A stretch of 64,000 bases of DNA, from NCBI GenBank assembly GCA_030407315.1, contig JALQPE010002292.1, positions 1-64,000 on the forward strand, given 5' to 3'. The DNA comes from Asparagopsis taxiformis. Taxonomy: Eukaryota; Rhodophyta; Florideophyceae; Bonnemaisoniales; Bonnemaisoniaceae. Under the pieces are notes generated by a model, which was not told the DNA's origin, searched no databases, and saw only the letters and a list, made by a program, of their open reading frames with translations. The translations under genes were made by a program, and so were the position numbers. The stretch's first letter is position 1; the number at the start of each line of letters is the position of its first letter. Shown in pieces: positions 51,610 through 62,060 of this stretch.

Positions 51610-51960
51610 ATGGCTACAAAGAATGCCTTCTTGACTCATGGGCTTCCATTTCTGACGTTTATGGTTGTCGGACTGCAAGGTCTTGCATACGTCACTCAGG
51701 GAAGATATGATGTAAGCTGATGCTACTGTTCTACTGTGATTCCTTTTTACAACGACGAATTAACTCTGCTTTTCCACCATCAATTCGCAAAGGTCAAGGA
51801 TGAGGTCGCCAAGCAGCAGGAACTCTTGTCTACAGAAAGCCGCGTCGTAATGCCCAAAAAGTCGATTGTTCGATTTTCACAACTATCCGATCAAGACGTT
51901 CCGCCCGCGGAAGACTACGAAATTGTACGAATTGCGCGTCCGAGTCACCTGGAAGATTGA
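51610..51960 (+). CDS. COX16: COX16-like cytochrome oxidase assembly protein, two exons
   Basis: Exon 1 is 51610-51711 and exon 2 is 51793-51960, with an 81 bp phase-0 intron (GTAAGC...AAAG). The product has 89 residues. The N-terminus has a single membrane span (GLPFLTFMVVGLQGLAYV) followed by TQGRYDVKDEV, matching the G-x-PF...F-x-x-RYD pattern of COX16. The C-terminus ends EDYEIVRIARPSHLED, similar to the family's arginine-proline end. COX16 is a mitochondrial inner-membrane factor that helps build COX1/COX2 of complex IV. The protein is short, so the call rests on the membrane span, the RYD junction and overall size. Confidence 0.75.
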
Positions 51961-52120
51961 TCGTCACTTGCCGAGCAAATTGATTCCCGTCCTTGCGCAA
52001 TACTGCGAGATTATTTCTTTCGCCATATGTCCAATTGAGCTGCAACAGACCATCAATTCAGAGATGCACAAAACAAACAGTTAGCCACATTGCAATCCAC
52101 TCTCAACATCATCACACCAA

Positions 52121-53689
52121 TTACGAGCAATCAACATACCCTCTCAGAGCAGTCAGCGCATTGATCCGCAAACATACATTGTCAAAATTCAGCGGCAAAG
52201 ACTCGCCGTCTGGTGGCACTGTTCTCGCGTCGTTTTGGTGTTTCGTCAGAAGAAAGCACATGTAAGCATCGAACAGTTTACAACTGTTGGTACACAAGCT
52301 GTTGACCACTTCGATATCAATATATTGTACAAACTCATCGGGGTTGCTTTCGAACTCATGGAGAATAAAGTCGTGTAAGTGACGTTTCACGTCGCTACAC
52401 GAGGACGACGCGTTGTTTTCTTGTGTTTCGTTTGCAATTATAGCCTCGTGGCATATCAGTTGAAGGAGCTCGTCGTCCAGAGATCCGCGTAAATGATTGA
52501 GATGATCGCACAACTGCTGATCGGATAATTTAGAATGTCGTCTGTACATTATTTTCGCCTTGGCGTCCACGTCCTGTGTTCTAGCAATGCGTGCGCAATT
52601 TGGTAGCCGGTCTGAAGCGCTTCCACTAGATGCAACGACGGAAGATATATCTGCAAGTATATCGTTCAAAATTGACACCGTCTCCTTCCGTTCCATTGCA
52701 GCTGTAATGGCCGATGCCAACATATCCAAGCTTTTCTCGGCACTCTCTGACGGCGCTTCAGTTTCCCCCGTGGAACATGCTGACGTTATCAAATGGGTCA
52801 ATATATCTGACGTCAAGCCAGCATAGCCCACAACGGAGTCGAAGAAAGCTCTCTCGGCGTTTCTCAATGCGCCAATTGAAAGGCCCTTTTGTTGTACCTG
52901 TGTGAGCATCCATAGCAGATCTGGTTAGACAAGAGCAAGTTTATGCGCTACCGTAGCAAGCATGGATAAATCGCAGTTCAACGCACAGCCTTGTTCAATA
53001 CGTCCAAATGTGAATTGGGAAACGCCTCAACACTTTCCGTCACCCACAAGGCCCAACGATGTGCATTTTTGTAGTCTTCCGCGGTCCACTTGGCAATGTC
53101 ATTACTCTGAGGTTGAGGTGAGGAGAATGTTAGCAACGACAAAACAAATACTGAAGTAGATGGTATACGAAAAACTTACTCTCGCTATTTTCATCTGCGA
53201 TGCAAGATAAGTAGCGTTTGCGGCAATATCGCTGGCTTCCGTTTCAAGCGCGCCAACGGATTCTTCGGAATCATCCGACTGATGTGACGCACCAGAAGCA
53301 GGTGGGTCATCGGCGTTCAATTTGGCAGCATCGTCTTCAATATCATCCGAGATATGGGAGGACAAATTAAGTGCCTGTGGATCTCGCGCTTTTCGTTTGC
53401 GCAAAGTAGCCTGGGAGAGCATTTGAATGTTATGTGCATCTTGCAAGTGGGATTGTTTTTCTGAAAGTGAAGCGAAGCGCTCTTGACATCCGCGAACAGA
53501 GCAACGGATTGGCTTGTCGCCTTTATGCTCAGGAATGTGGCGCTTCAATGAGATTTGGGAAGAGAACGCTTGGCCGCAGCCTACATACGGGCATGGAAAG
53601 GTTTCATTTGAAATGGATGCTCTTTTCGAGCTGCGCAAAACTCGTCGGGATGCAATTGAATGCGTTTCACTGCGGCTTCTCTTCTTCAT
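52121..53689 (-). CDS. two-finger C2H2 protein with long helical C-terminus, three exons
   Basis: Exons 53180-53689, 52983-53106 and 52121-52920 are joined by introns of 73 bp (GTAAGT...CAG) and 62 bp (GTTGAA...CAG) and give 477 residues. The first junction is strong; the second donor is weak and less certain. The start is ATG 53689 (MKKRSRSETHSIASRR); an in-frame ATG at 53857 would overlap the promoter of the divergent gene. Fingers are at about residues 31-85: FPCPYVGCGQAFSSQISLKR and IRCSVRGCQERFASLSEKQS, TFIIIA-style with four residues between the cysteines. An acidic linker follows, then exon 2 (DIAKWTAEDYKNAHRWALWV), then a helical region. No family recognised for the C-terminal half. 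Confidence 0.65.
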
Positions 53690-53876
53690 TGCACCCGTGA
53701 GGAAACGAGCATTGAAAACGGCCAAAGGAGACAAGACGGTTATGAGTTGGTGATAGACGGAATTTGGAAATTTTTGGAAATAGCGAATCAACACAAAGTC
53801 ACGGCAATCCACGTCATGACCTGATCTCAAACTTGGAAGCTCCGCGCAACTGACCATCGTGACGAGGTCAACCACA

Positions 53877-54578
53877 ATGGCTCTTCTTCAACAACACCAT
53901 TCTTCACAGCGCGCTCTCGCCACACGCCAGCAAATTCTTATATTTACCAAGTATCCTACACCTGGATTTGCCAAGACCCGTCTAATTCCTTCAGAGGGAC
54001 CGCAAGGAGCAGCAGTTATATCACGCAAACTTACAGAACATTGTATAGCAACCGTGCGCAATTTTCTCGCCTCCACCGATGCGCTATCTATAATTTACTT
54101 CACAGGTAATGAGTCAATAACTGCGCAACAAATGCGGCAGTGGTTAGATTATCCCGAAAATGATACAATTCGCAATCACGAGCTCATTCAGCCACAAAGT
54201 TCCGGTGACCTTGGACAAAGAATGTCCGCCGCCTTTTCAACTTCATTCCAAAATGCAGCTGAGAAAGTGCTCATCATCGGCACAGACATTCCCGAAATCG
54301 ACGAGCAACTTCTCGCCGAAGCCTTTGCCAAATTGGACCATTTCGACCTTGTCATAGGCCCCGCCGCTGATGGCGGCTACTATCTACTTGCGATGAAAAC
54401 CTTCCATCCCGAACTATTCACAAATATACAATGGAGCACAGATCAAGTGTGCTCCGCCACGCTTGCCAAGGCACAAGCCCTCAACCTTTGCACGCATAAA
54501 CTCCGCATCCTACGCGACATCGATCTTCCGGAAGACGTCCCCTACCTCCGGCAAGTTCTCGCCAAGAAACAAGCGTAA
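53877..54578 (+). CDS. CofC-like nucleotidyl/glycosyltransferase (TIGR04282/DUF2064 family)
   Basis: 233 residues, single exon, from ATG 53877. The GT-A-like fold of this family is marked by LIFTKYPTPGFAKTRL near the N-terminus, SGDLGQRMSAAF, VLIIGTDIPEI and VIGPAADGGYYLLAMK, then the C-terminal RILRDIDLPEDVPYL. Bacterial members are called selenodomain-associated transferase 1; the substrate is not established. No targeting peptide is obvious, though the first 20 residues are Gln/His-rich and lack acid residues. The family is mainly bacterial, so a bacterial or plastid origin is plausible. Ends 38 bp from the cyclin gene's stop. Confidence 0.8.
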   Translation: MALLQQHHSSQRALATRQQILIFTKYPTPGFAKTRLIPSEGPQGAAVISRKLTEHCIATVRNFLASTDALSIIYFTGNESITAQQMRQWLDYPENDTIRNHELIQPQSSGDLGQRMSAAFSTSFQNAAEKVLIIGTDIPEIDEQLLAEAFAKLDHFDLVIGPAADGGYYLLAMKTFHPELFTNIQWSTDQVCSATLAKAQALNLCTHKLRILRDIDLPEDVPYLRQVLAKKQA

Positions 54579-54616
54579 GATGCGTTTCCCAAGCGCTTGC
54601 GTGCCCGCATTTCCCG

Positions 54617-55291
54617 TCATTCAAGAGGGCGCATGATCGCATTTTCGTACCGTTCATACGTCGCGCTGGGCACGCAAATGTTCCATTTGAGCACGTTGAG
54701 CAGCTCGACTTCCATCTCGTGGATGTCCTCCACGCAGTCAAAATTAATAATGTGCAGCATGTCCGAATTCCACACTGGCACGTCCTCCACAAACTTTGCC
54801 GCAAGTAGCACACACAAACCAAATAATCTCTCCAGCGTTTCGTGAATGGCGATGATGCAGTCACGACCCTCCATTTGCAGACGATCAAACAGCACGAGCG
54901 CAATTATGATCACAGACCTAGACATGAAGTTGGCTGTCATAATGCTGTCGACAGTGCTTTCAATGCAGCTGCCACTTGACATCCACAACTTCCTCAACGG
55001 AGAGTTGTGTCTAATGGTGTAGTCTTCAATCAGCAATCTGTTATCTTCGCAGACCAATCTCAGCACAGCCACAACTCTCTCTGCAAGACCATTGCTGCGG
55101 AGCGCATCTATGTCTGCAGATGTGTAGGCAGAGAATCCCTCACATACTGCATTTTGTCTGTGTCGTGATTTCCCTCGCCTTCTTTTCCGGGAAGGTTCGA
55201 GAGCTGAATGCTCACGCCGACGAACGCGCCTCTTTGTATTCGTCTTCCATGCAGGAGAGAAATTCATGTGGTTGTGATAGTCTACACCCAT
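54617..55291 (-). CDS. cyclin-box protein
   Basis: 224 residues from ATG 55291. The same frame is open 50 codons further (to about 55441) without an ATG. It could join an upstream exon near ATG 55472, so the true N-terminus is open. The first part is very basic (KRRVRRREHSALEPSRKRRR), probably a nuclear signal. A cyclin-box-like helical domain follows: SRSVIIIALVLFDRLQ, LFGLCVLLAAKFVEDVPVW and EMEVELLNVLKWNICVPSATY, the last matching the E-x-x-IL..L-x-W-x-x-x-VPT helix of cyclins. It should bind a cyclin-dependent kinase. The subgroup is unclear. A second cyclin fold is absent. Confidence 0.6.
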   Translation of the reverse strand: MGVDYHNHMNFSPAWKTNTKRRVRRREHSALEPSRKRRRGKSRHRQNAVCEGFSAYTSADIDALRSNGLAERVVAVLRLVCEDNRLLIEDYTIRHNSPLRKLWMSSGSCIESTVDSIMTANFMSRSVIIIALVLFDRLQMEGRDCIIAIHETLERLFGLCVLLAAKFVEDVPVWNSDMLHIINFDCVEDIHEMEVELLNVLKWNICVPSATYERYENAIMRPLE

Positions 55292-55441
55292 GCTGGTTGT
55301 AGATTCGTCGTGGCGAACAGCTGCAGAGATCGCTTCCAAAGCCTTTTTGTAGAGTTTTGGAAGCGACTCTGAATGTCTCTCGGAAGACAATAGACCCGTT
55401 GCACAAAATTCCGAGATAGTCGTCGTTAAAATTGTCGCCAC

Positions 55442-56280
55442 AGTTAGCCTTGAGAATATGTTGAGCCCTCATAACGAATGCACAAATAAATAACAACTCT
55501 CAGCAGTGTCGCGATTTAAAGAAACCTAAGAATGATGTATCGTACAGATACATGTTTGAACGTAAAAAGTAGGAACAAACCGTTCTAATATTTCAGTGTC
55601 GCAATGCAGAATGCTTGCACGATAAAATTTTGAGCAACCTGAAGTCCAGGGAATCGTGCAGAGGGCAATATTCTTCGTCTCGTGAGTAATCAATTAGTTG
55701 TTTGTTTGGTAGATGCCAATTGAACTGAATCTATGCAGAATCTAGAGCTGGGTCATTCCGGAGCGCACGTAGGGCGCAGTGGAATTTATGAGGCAGTTGA
55801 AAGCGAGTTTCACGAACCAACGTGGATTGAAAGTGGATTCTTGTGTGGTTAACATTCTTTGAATGACATTGATCCGTAGCTTGTTTGGGAGAACAGAAAA
55901 GCCACCACAGCCTTCCACGCAATAGGTTGCGCTCATATTAAAAAAATGACAGACCCAGAGCCGCTCTACTTCAAGTGAGTCAAATAGTCTTTCGTTGAAC
56001 AACTTTCACTGTTTCGTGTTTAGTAGGGGTGGGAAATGTGGCTGAAAACAAACATCAATTGTCCTGTTCCACTCGAAACTTACGAAAACCGTTAACCCAA
56101 CCCGGATGCGCCCTTCAATTTGTAAAGAACGTCCTCTTAAGGACGCATCATTACTCGAGCATTTCGTGAAACTCCATAAGGACATTGGCCGATAAGGCAA
56201 CACTCAGTCCTCTAGTTCATTCGTCAAGCAAAAGGAGATTTCGAAACTACCCCAAAGTTAACGATAGCGAAAAAGGACTA
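55442..56280. other. divergent 5' region of cyclin and MADS-box genes
   Basis: The left end may hold a 5' exon or 5' UTR of the cyclin gene. A minus-strand ATG at 55936 opens a 64-residue frame (to 55742) with no recognisable content. Otherwise I see nothing but AT-rich sequence. Confidence 0.35.
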
Positions 56281-58199
56281 ATGGAACCCACACCGACTCC
56301 ACCGTTACCGCCAACACCTCCGAAAACTGCGGGGCGAAAGAAAATAAAGATCCAGAGAATTGAAGACAGTCGCAACAGGCAGGTATGGTGATGCATTGTA
56401 TACGAGAAGCGTCCAAGTTGCACAGGTACATCGAGCAGCGCTTTCTAACCGAAAGAACGGTGCCATATCCGTTTTCAGGTAACTTTCCTCAAACGCAAGA
56501 ATGGTCTACTCAAGAAAGCAATGGAACTGGTACGAAGCAGAACAACACTTCTACATCGGTATTGAAATTCGTCGTTTCTAACACTCCTCGATTTGTTATT
56601 CCTGAATGTCTTCGAACTATAGGGCATCCTATGCGATTGTGAGGTCAGCGTTATTGTTTTTAACCTCAACAATGGTAAGCTATTCGAATACAGCTCTGTT
56701 GCGGCCGAAAAGATTCTGCAGCGCTATGCAACCTATAGCGGGCCTAGCGAAAGAAGAAAGAGAGAAAAGGTGTGTGTTGTAGAGCTCCTTCAAACTTGTT
56801 TCAGAGCGGTTTCAGGCTGAATACGGAATACTGACTGGAGAAACTGCTTCTGTCACTGCTGCGCGATAAGTTTTTCGATCTGGCAGCTTCTAAGGGGGTA
56901 TCAAATATTCCGCTAAATGAACCAGTTGCTGCTCAAGCTGCTTTGGATGCTGCTTATGCTGCAATGCGCAGGCCGAGGGCGACGCACAAGTTCAAGAATG
57001 CAGATGGTACTAGTGGCCAAGATCAATACTACAACGGTCGGAAGTTATCATCTGGGGAATCACCTGGAGGTCGGATAATTGCAAATGCACCAACCTCGTC
57101 GGAAAACCAAGCACCAAATGTTGGGCCACACCCAGAGCCGATTCAAGGTATTCAGAACGAAGCAACTGGAAACCACCAACAACCAGGTCCGAGCCAAACA
57201 TACGATCCTTATGTGGGTAAGTCGTTTGCTCAGTATATCCCACGGTTTGTACCTAATGTTGTTGTTCCGCCAGTAATGACTCCAAATACAGCAGGGCGAC
57301 ATATATCAGCGGCATTTGGCTTACCATCGCAACCAGCTGCACAATCTACAACTCCAAAGTATCAAGAAGATCCGAATTACTATACTCCACAAAATCCCCA
57401 AGAACCTGTGCAGCGAATTGATCCTTCACTATCGAATCCACCTGGATCTTTCAGTGGTTTACCAGTTGAGCCCAGTCGGTCTGGAGCTCAATACCTACCT
57501 TCACCAGGACCATATATACAACAAACTACACAGGAACCGCCATCTATAGATCAAGCAGTGGCTATCTCTGACAACATATCACCACAATCTTCGAATAACG
57601 AACAAGCAAAAGATGATGTCACTGGTTCTGAAAATGATGGTAGGGCGATTAACAAAGAAAAGCTCCCTGCGGTAGTGCAAAACCTCGACGAAAACCAAAG
57701 ACCTGCACGTCCAAGGCCTACTTTAACTGTGAGCATACAAAATCCCAACCGCGATGATCTTACAGCAGTGACCCAGTCCACAGGACTGTACTCGATGGCA
57801 AGTCCGAACAATGGGGAAGACGCTTTACTGGGGGCGGCTACTGGGAGGATGGGCCCGAGTATGAGTCCCACAGGTTCAAGCACATGGCCACCTTGGAATC
57901 CTTCCGGATCTCCTTCCGAACGCGATGCGACCATAGTACCTCTTACTCCATTTCTAAACTATAATAGTGAAGGATTTGGGGTGGGAATCGATGGAGCTCC
58001 GAATCCCAGTTTTGGTGGTGGCAATCAATTTGCACTTCCCAGTCCAACAAACGCTGGTTTGATGCCTATAACTCCTCGCGGTTCGCAATATGACCCTTTG
58101 GCTGCATCGCGATTTCCATTACCGACGCCTAAGGGGGTAAAAAGGACTTTTGAACAGATGGATACGAATCTTCCTAATCCCCGAGAAAAACCTCAATAG
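56281..58199 (+). CDS. MADS-box transcription factor, four exons
   Basis: Exons 56281-56382, 56479-56529, 56623-56769 and 56841-58199 give 552 residues; introns are 96, 93 and 71 bp. The first two junctions are well defined; the third acceptor (CTGGAG) is inferred from frame. The MADS domain is at residues 18-75: GRKKIKIQRIEDSRNRQ, then VTFLKRKNGLLKKAMEL, then GILCDCEVSVIVFNLNNGKL. The IQRIEDSRNRQVTF segment is closer to MEF2 than to SRF types. A short helical piece follows (KLLLSLLRDKFF); the remaining 400 residues are Pro/Ser/Gln/Asn-rich and disordered. The DNA-binding domain dimerises and recognises CArG or MEF2-type A/T sites. Converges on the RIX1-like gene. Confidence 0.88.
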
Positions 58200-58264
58200 A
58201 GAACGATTCTAGGTGTGTCTGTGCCACAGAATGTTAAGGGTTGTTAGATTGAGGATGAAACAAG

Positions 58265-60796
58265 TCACTCTGCCTCAGATTCTTCAAACCGTAAAGACAT
58301 AATTAAATCCGATTCAGCCTCTTCTTCCACGTCTGCTTTTTGAACTGTTCCCACTTGTTGTGAACCATTGCTGGCAACACTGTTTTTCGGTTCTGCCGTT
58401 TTTGGTCGTTCATCAGATTTCAATTGCTCTTCTGGACCCTCTGTCTCAACCACCGAGGGTGTCTTGCCAGATTTTTCCCGACTTTGATAATTCGTTGGTT
58501 GCGTATCATTTGGCATTGAAGATTCGTTTGAAATATCCATGCCATGGGCTTCTGGATCAGGAAGAGAAGGATCCTTGCTAACTACAGGTATTGGGTTTTC
58601 TAGGCTCTTCACAGGCTTCGAAAGTGGCTCCTTACTTTTTGATAGCTTCTCTTGCTGCTTAGTATCTGCAGGACCTTCGTCTCCTTTCTGCAGTTTTTGT
58701 AGATTCGACTTTGTAGCAGTCGATTGTGCAGGGAGTGAACTTAGTTTTGATGCATGCTCGTCCTTGGTTACTTTAATCCCTTCTTTGGGCTTAGTTGTCT
58801 CCTGCTGCCAGTTTGCTAAAGCTGTCATGACATTGTTGGAGCTGTCAATGCCCCTCCCAGTATCTTCAGACTTCTCGCGCTTTCGAACTCCTAGGCTAGT
58901 TTGCTGGAGTACTGGCGGAGCACGAGGGTGAAAAAGGGCCTCGCAGGATATTTTGGTATTGAGAATTTCACTCTGGATTTCCTCCCTCAGCCTTGATGAT
59001 CCAACGGATCTCTTTGATAATCTAGAACATGTGAGCAGTAGTGGACATGCTTCTGCCTTCGTACGATTTGAGCCACCACCGAGAACAGCCGCGCTCAGGC
59101 TCTGGAAAAGAGCTGGACAATGTGAATTCTTCTCAGAACAATTCGACAACAATGCTTCAAGTTTCTGAAGACATACAGAGGTGGAATGGGATAAAAATCC
59201 CCGGTTCTGGAAAAAGCTTGTCGCAACTTGTAGACCGGTTGTGAACGTCGCTGAAATATTTGCACTTGTTTGTTGTCCGAGTACCAGTTCTAGACCCCGA
59301 GAACCATCTTCATTAGAAGACAAAACATCAACATCTTTGGAAGCCTCTCGGCTTTGGCGTCGTCTCTTTCGTGATCGACTAGACTCTGGAATATACCCAG
59401 AACTGTCCGATACGACATAATTTCTACTCTCTTCGTTGCTGATATATAGCTTCACATCTCGGTCAAAGAGCTCTACAAATAGTGGAGCAACTATTTCAAT
59501 GAAACTAGACCCAAGTGTATCCGCAAGTACTCTAATAACAGAGTAAATCTTGATACGTTCAGGAAGCCCTGCTATCAATCCCTGTCTCACCCGAGACAAA
59601 ATGATCATTTTTGATAAGCGTTTCACAAATGTTTGGGACAGAATGTTTGCGTACGGAAGAATCGCGCTCCTACCGATATATGATGAAACTGCTCCCAAAA
59701 TGTTCATTGATTCGCTGTACACCAACGATTGGAAGCGGAGGGCATCATTAGCATTAATGTTGAGTTCTGGACATGATACAAATGGATCAATCTCACGGAA
59801 CCTTATTCCGTTGCACAGCGTGTGAACTAGAGTAGGGACTGAAATGGGAACCCTGAGCGGGAGGGCCTGCCGCAAAGCTTCGCCTAAGGAACAGCAGATT
59901 GCTGCATATCTAAACTGCATCTGCTCAAAAGTCAAACTCTTCACAGCTGCACCTGTCTTCAGCATTCTGTTTCCATTACCTGGTTCAAAAAACTGGAGAA
60001 TTTCCAACAGATCATCCAACTCTTTGCACATGTTCCTCAGACGTTCATCAAACAGTTTGGCTTTCAGTTTTTCTGGATAGCAAGTTAGGATGTGTGCGTG
60101 TAACTTGGCCGACAAGCCACGAACATCTGCACAATAATGGTTGAGAAGCCTATTCCACAAAATACCCTCTAGTCGACTGGCATTTGTTCGCATTTCTCGC
60201 GGGGACACCTGGAGAACGGAGAACAGTACTGATAGCGAGGCCGTGATGATTTTTGCCGAGGACCGTGTATCTTCCAGGGTCTTTGTGGAGTGAACAACTG
60301 CTGATTGACTTATAGTTGATACGGAGGCTTTGTTCTCACCACCAAGCTGAGCAATTCGCTCCGATATTGAAACTAAAGATGCCAGAGCCACGAGCGCTTG
60401 TGGATGGTGATTCAAATCAGTTTCATTTTGAACAGACTTGAGGACAGAGATAACCTTCTGAGCTGTCGATTGCCAATATTTGCGAAATATGTCGACAGGG
60501 GTGTACTGGCAAACAACGACTATTGTCCGAAGCGTGAAGGAACGGATATCCGCATTAGGGACAATCAGAGCGGTTTGAATGGCTGGAAAAAGCACCTCGG
60601 CATCAATGGAACTCATTGATGAGAATACCAGCTGTTGTGAGCAATATTCTAGCAATCCGGCTAGACCATCAACACCATGTTCATGCGCATCCAATAATCG
60701 CTCTGAAAAGTTTCGCACAAACTTGGCATTTGTCCCCACAGTTGCGGAGGAAAGAGATGACAAATTCTCAGGTTTTTGTTGAAGAAGACCGGTCAT
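58265..60796 (-). CDS. RIX1/PELP1-like ribosome-biogenesis protein
   Basis: 843 residues, single exon, ATG 60796; the frame reaches further upstream without an ATG. Residues 1-600 are helical repeats (VLFPAIQTALIVPNADIRSF, LHAHILTCYPEKLKAKLF). The segment VPISVPTLVHTLCNGIRF resembles the conserved PELP1/RIX1 motif, in which Ile-Pro-Val precedes a Leu/Ile-rich helix. The rest is Ser/Lys/Glu-rich and disordered with basic clusters (SRKRRRQSREASKDV), ending in an acidic tail (VEEEAESDLIMSLRFEESE). RIX1-type proteins act with IPI1/IPI3 in 60S maturation in the nucleolus. Symplekin-like or another HEAT-repeat protein is the alternative. Confidence 0.45.
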   Translation of the reverse strand: MTGLLQQKPENLSSLSSATVGTNAKFVRNFSERLLDAHEHGVDGLAGLLEYCSQQLVFSSMSSIDAEVLFPAIQTALIVPNADIRSFTLRTIVVVCQYTPVDIFRKYWQSTAQKVISVLKSVQNETDLNHHPQALVALASLVSISERIAQLGGENKASVSTISQSAVVHSTKTLEDTRSSAKIITASLSVLFSVLQVSPREMRTNASRLEGILWNRLLNHYCADVRGLSAKLHAHILTCYPEKLKAKLFDERLRNMCKELDDLLEILQFFEPGNGNRMLKTGAAVKSLTFEQMQFRYAAICCSLGEALRQALPLRVPISVPTLVHTLCNGIRFREIDPFVSCPELNINANDALRFQSLVYSESMNILGAVSSYIGRSAILPYANILSQTFVKRLSKMIILSRVRQGLIAGLPERIKIYSVIRVLADTLGSSFIEIVAPLFVELFDRDVKLYISNEESRNYVVSDSSGYIPESSRSRKRRRQSREASKDVDVLSSNEDGSRGLELVLGQQTSANISATFTTGLQVATSFFQNRGFLSHSTSVCLQKLEALLSNCSEKNSHCPALFQSLSAAVLGGGSNRTKAEACPLLLTCSRLSKRSVGSSRLREEIQSEILNTKISCEALFHPRAPPVLQQTSLGVRKREKSEDTGRGIDSSNNVMTALANWQQETTKPKEGIKVTKDEHASKLSSLPAQSTATKSNLQKLQKGDEGPADTKQQEKLSKSKEPLSKPVKSLENPIPVVSKDPSLPDPEAHGMDISNESSMPNDTQPTNYQSREKSGKTPSVVETEGPEEQLKSDERPKTAEPKNSVASNGSQQVGTVQKADVEEEAESDLIMSLRFEESEAE

Positions 60797-61371
60797 GGTA
60801 GGCGTAGAGAAGATGAGACGAAGATTTCGTTCCGTACTCCCCTGCAGTGGGCTCAATTGTAGATTATCGGATATTGCAGCTGATCTGAGCACAGCTGCAG
60901 CATCGAATTATGCGCGCGGAAGATGGAAACGCGTTAGAAGACGGAGCACGTTCCTGGTTAGGTACTCTTGCGGGAAGATTTAGATCAGATGACGTGGTCC
61001 GACGGCCTTCAACACAAGTCGGCCATTCGGTCCATAGAAAAATTGGGTTTATTCATTTTGGCCGTTGAATTTATGACGGACCGCTCGGTTTTGACTTTCG
61101 CATCTTTTGAAACCTGGTCTCTGCGATTGTCTGTCTAATCCCACGTTTTGGGAAAGCTCAACTACTAACAAGACAACCATCGCCTCTGACAATTGTATTT
61201 GCTGATTGCGTGAGCTGCTTTGAATTGTGCCATTTCTGACGATTTCTCTAGTTGGGGCCAGCGCTCTTGGACGCAAGTATCGTTAGCGGGCTCAGTGAAC
61301 GCAGACTACAGGGTGCAATTTCCAGTAGTTCTAAGCCGGCGCTTTCTTTGATTAGAAAACATAAACTATCA
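60797..61371. other. divergent promoter region
   Basis: Between the RIX1-like gene (minus) and SMN (plus). A TACTAAC branch-site-like sequence at about 61160 might belong to a 5' UTR intron of SMN. Nothing else was recognised. Confidence 0.35.
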
Positions 61372-62002
61372 ATGTCTAATGGCGCCCAATCACAGGAGAA
61401 TAGTGTTGGTACGTTGTGCAGCACAAACCTGTAGGTAAGCTAAACGCGTGATTCCCGACTTGTTACTAACAATATAACATGATTACTTTCTTAAAACCTG
61501 AGCCACAGGACGACCTGAACCGATGTTTATTCCTTTGGATGAGATTGATCCGGATGCGTGGGATGATTCCGCATTGATAAAGTCCTTTGAGCAAGCAACC
61601 CAGAGCCATAAGTTGAAGGGACAGACTTACACAAAGGCTGCGAAACCTAACAATTCAACTAAACAAGATCAAATCCCTGCAAACTCAGAGGGTGTTCAAC
61701 AACAGTTTAAGGAACCCAAAAAATCCAATTCTGACATCTACCCTGGCTCAGCTTCCCCGAGCATAATACCAAAGCCTCCCACCCGTGCGGGAAAACCAGA
61801 TACGCTCAAACGCAAGCTGCCCAATAATGCAAGCCACAAAGCTCACCAAGTCCCAACGCAAAATCCAATTCGAATACCGCCGCCGCCACCTGCGCTCTAC
61901 GGAGCTGAAATGAACCCCGAGTTGGAAAGTCTGTTGATATCATGGTATGAGGCGGGGTATAGAGCTGGACAGTATGTTGCATCGAATCCAAGTGCACAGT
62001 AA
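61372..62002 (+). CDS. SMN1: survival motor neuron protein (SMN), Tudor-less, two exons
   Basis: Exon 1 is 61372-61408 and exon 2 is 61509-62002, across a 100 bp phase-1 intron (GTACGT...CACAG); 176 residues. SMN nucleates the complex that loads Sm rings on spliceosomal snRNAs. The Gemin2-binding segment is DAWDDSALIKSFEQATQSH (residues about 25-43), close to the human WDDTALIKAYDKA pattern. The C-terminal YG box is LISWYEAGYRAGQYV, the oligomerisation helix. Between them are about 100 disordered residues and a short PPPPPAL run. There is no Tudor domain; yeast Smn1 of fission yeast is also Tudor-less. Converges on bL32m. Confidence 0.85.
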
Positions 62003-62060
62003 CTCGCCATTCAGTATCGATCTGGTGTTCACGAATAACTAGTATTTCTTGTGACAATTG

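Noticed and set aside
58265..60796. Symplekin identity
   Set aside because: HEAT-like repeats fit, but the IPV-helix motif is nearer RIX1/PELP1; kept as an alternative only.
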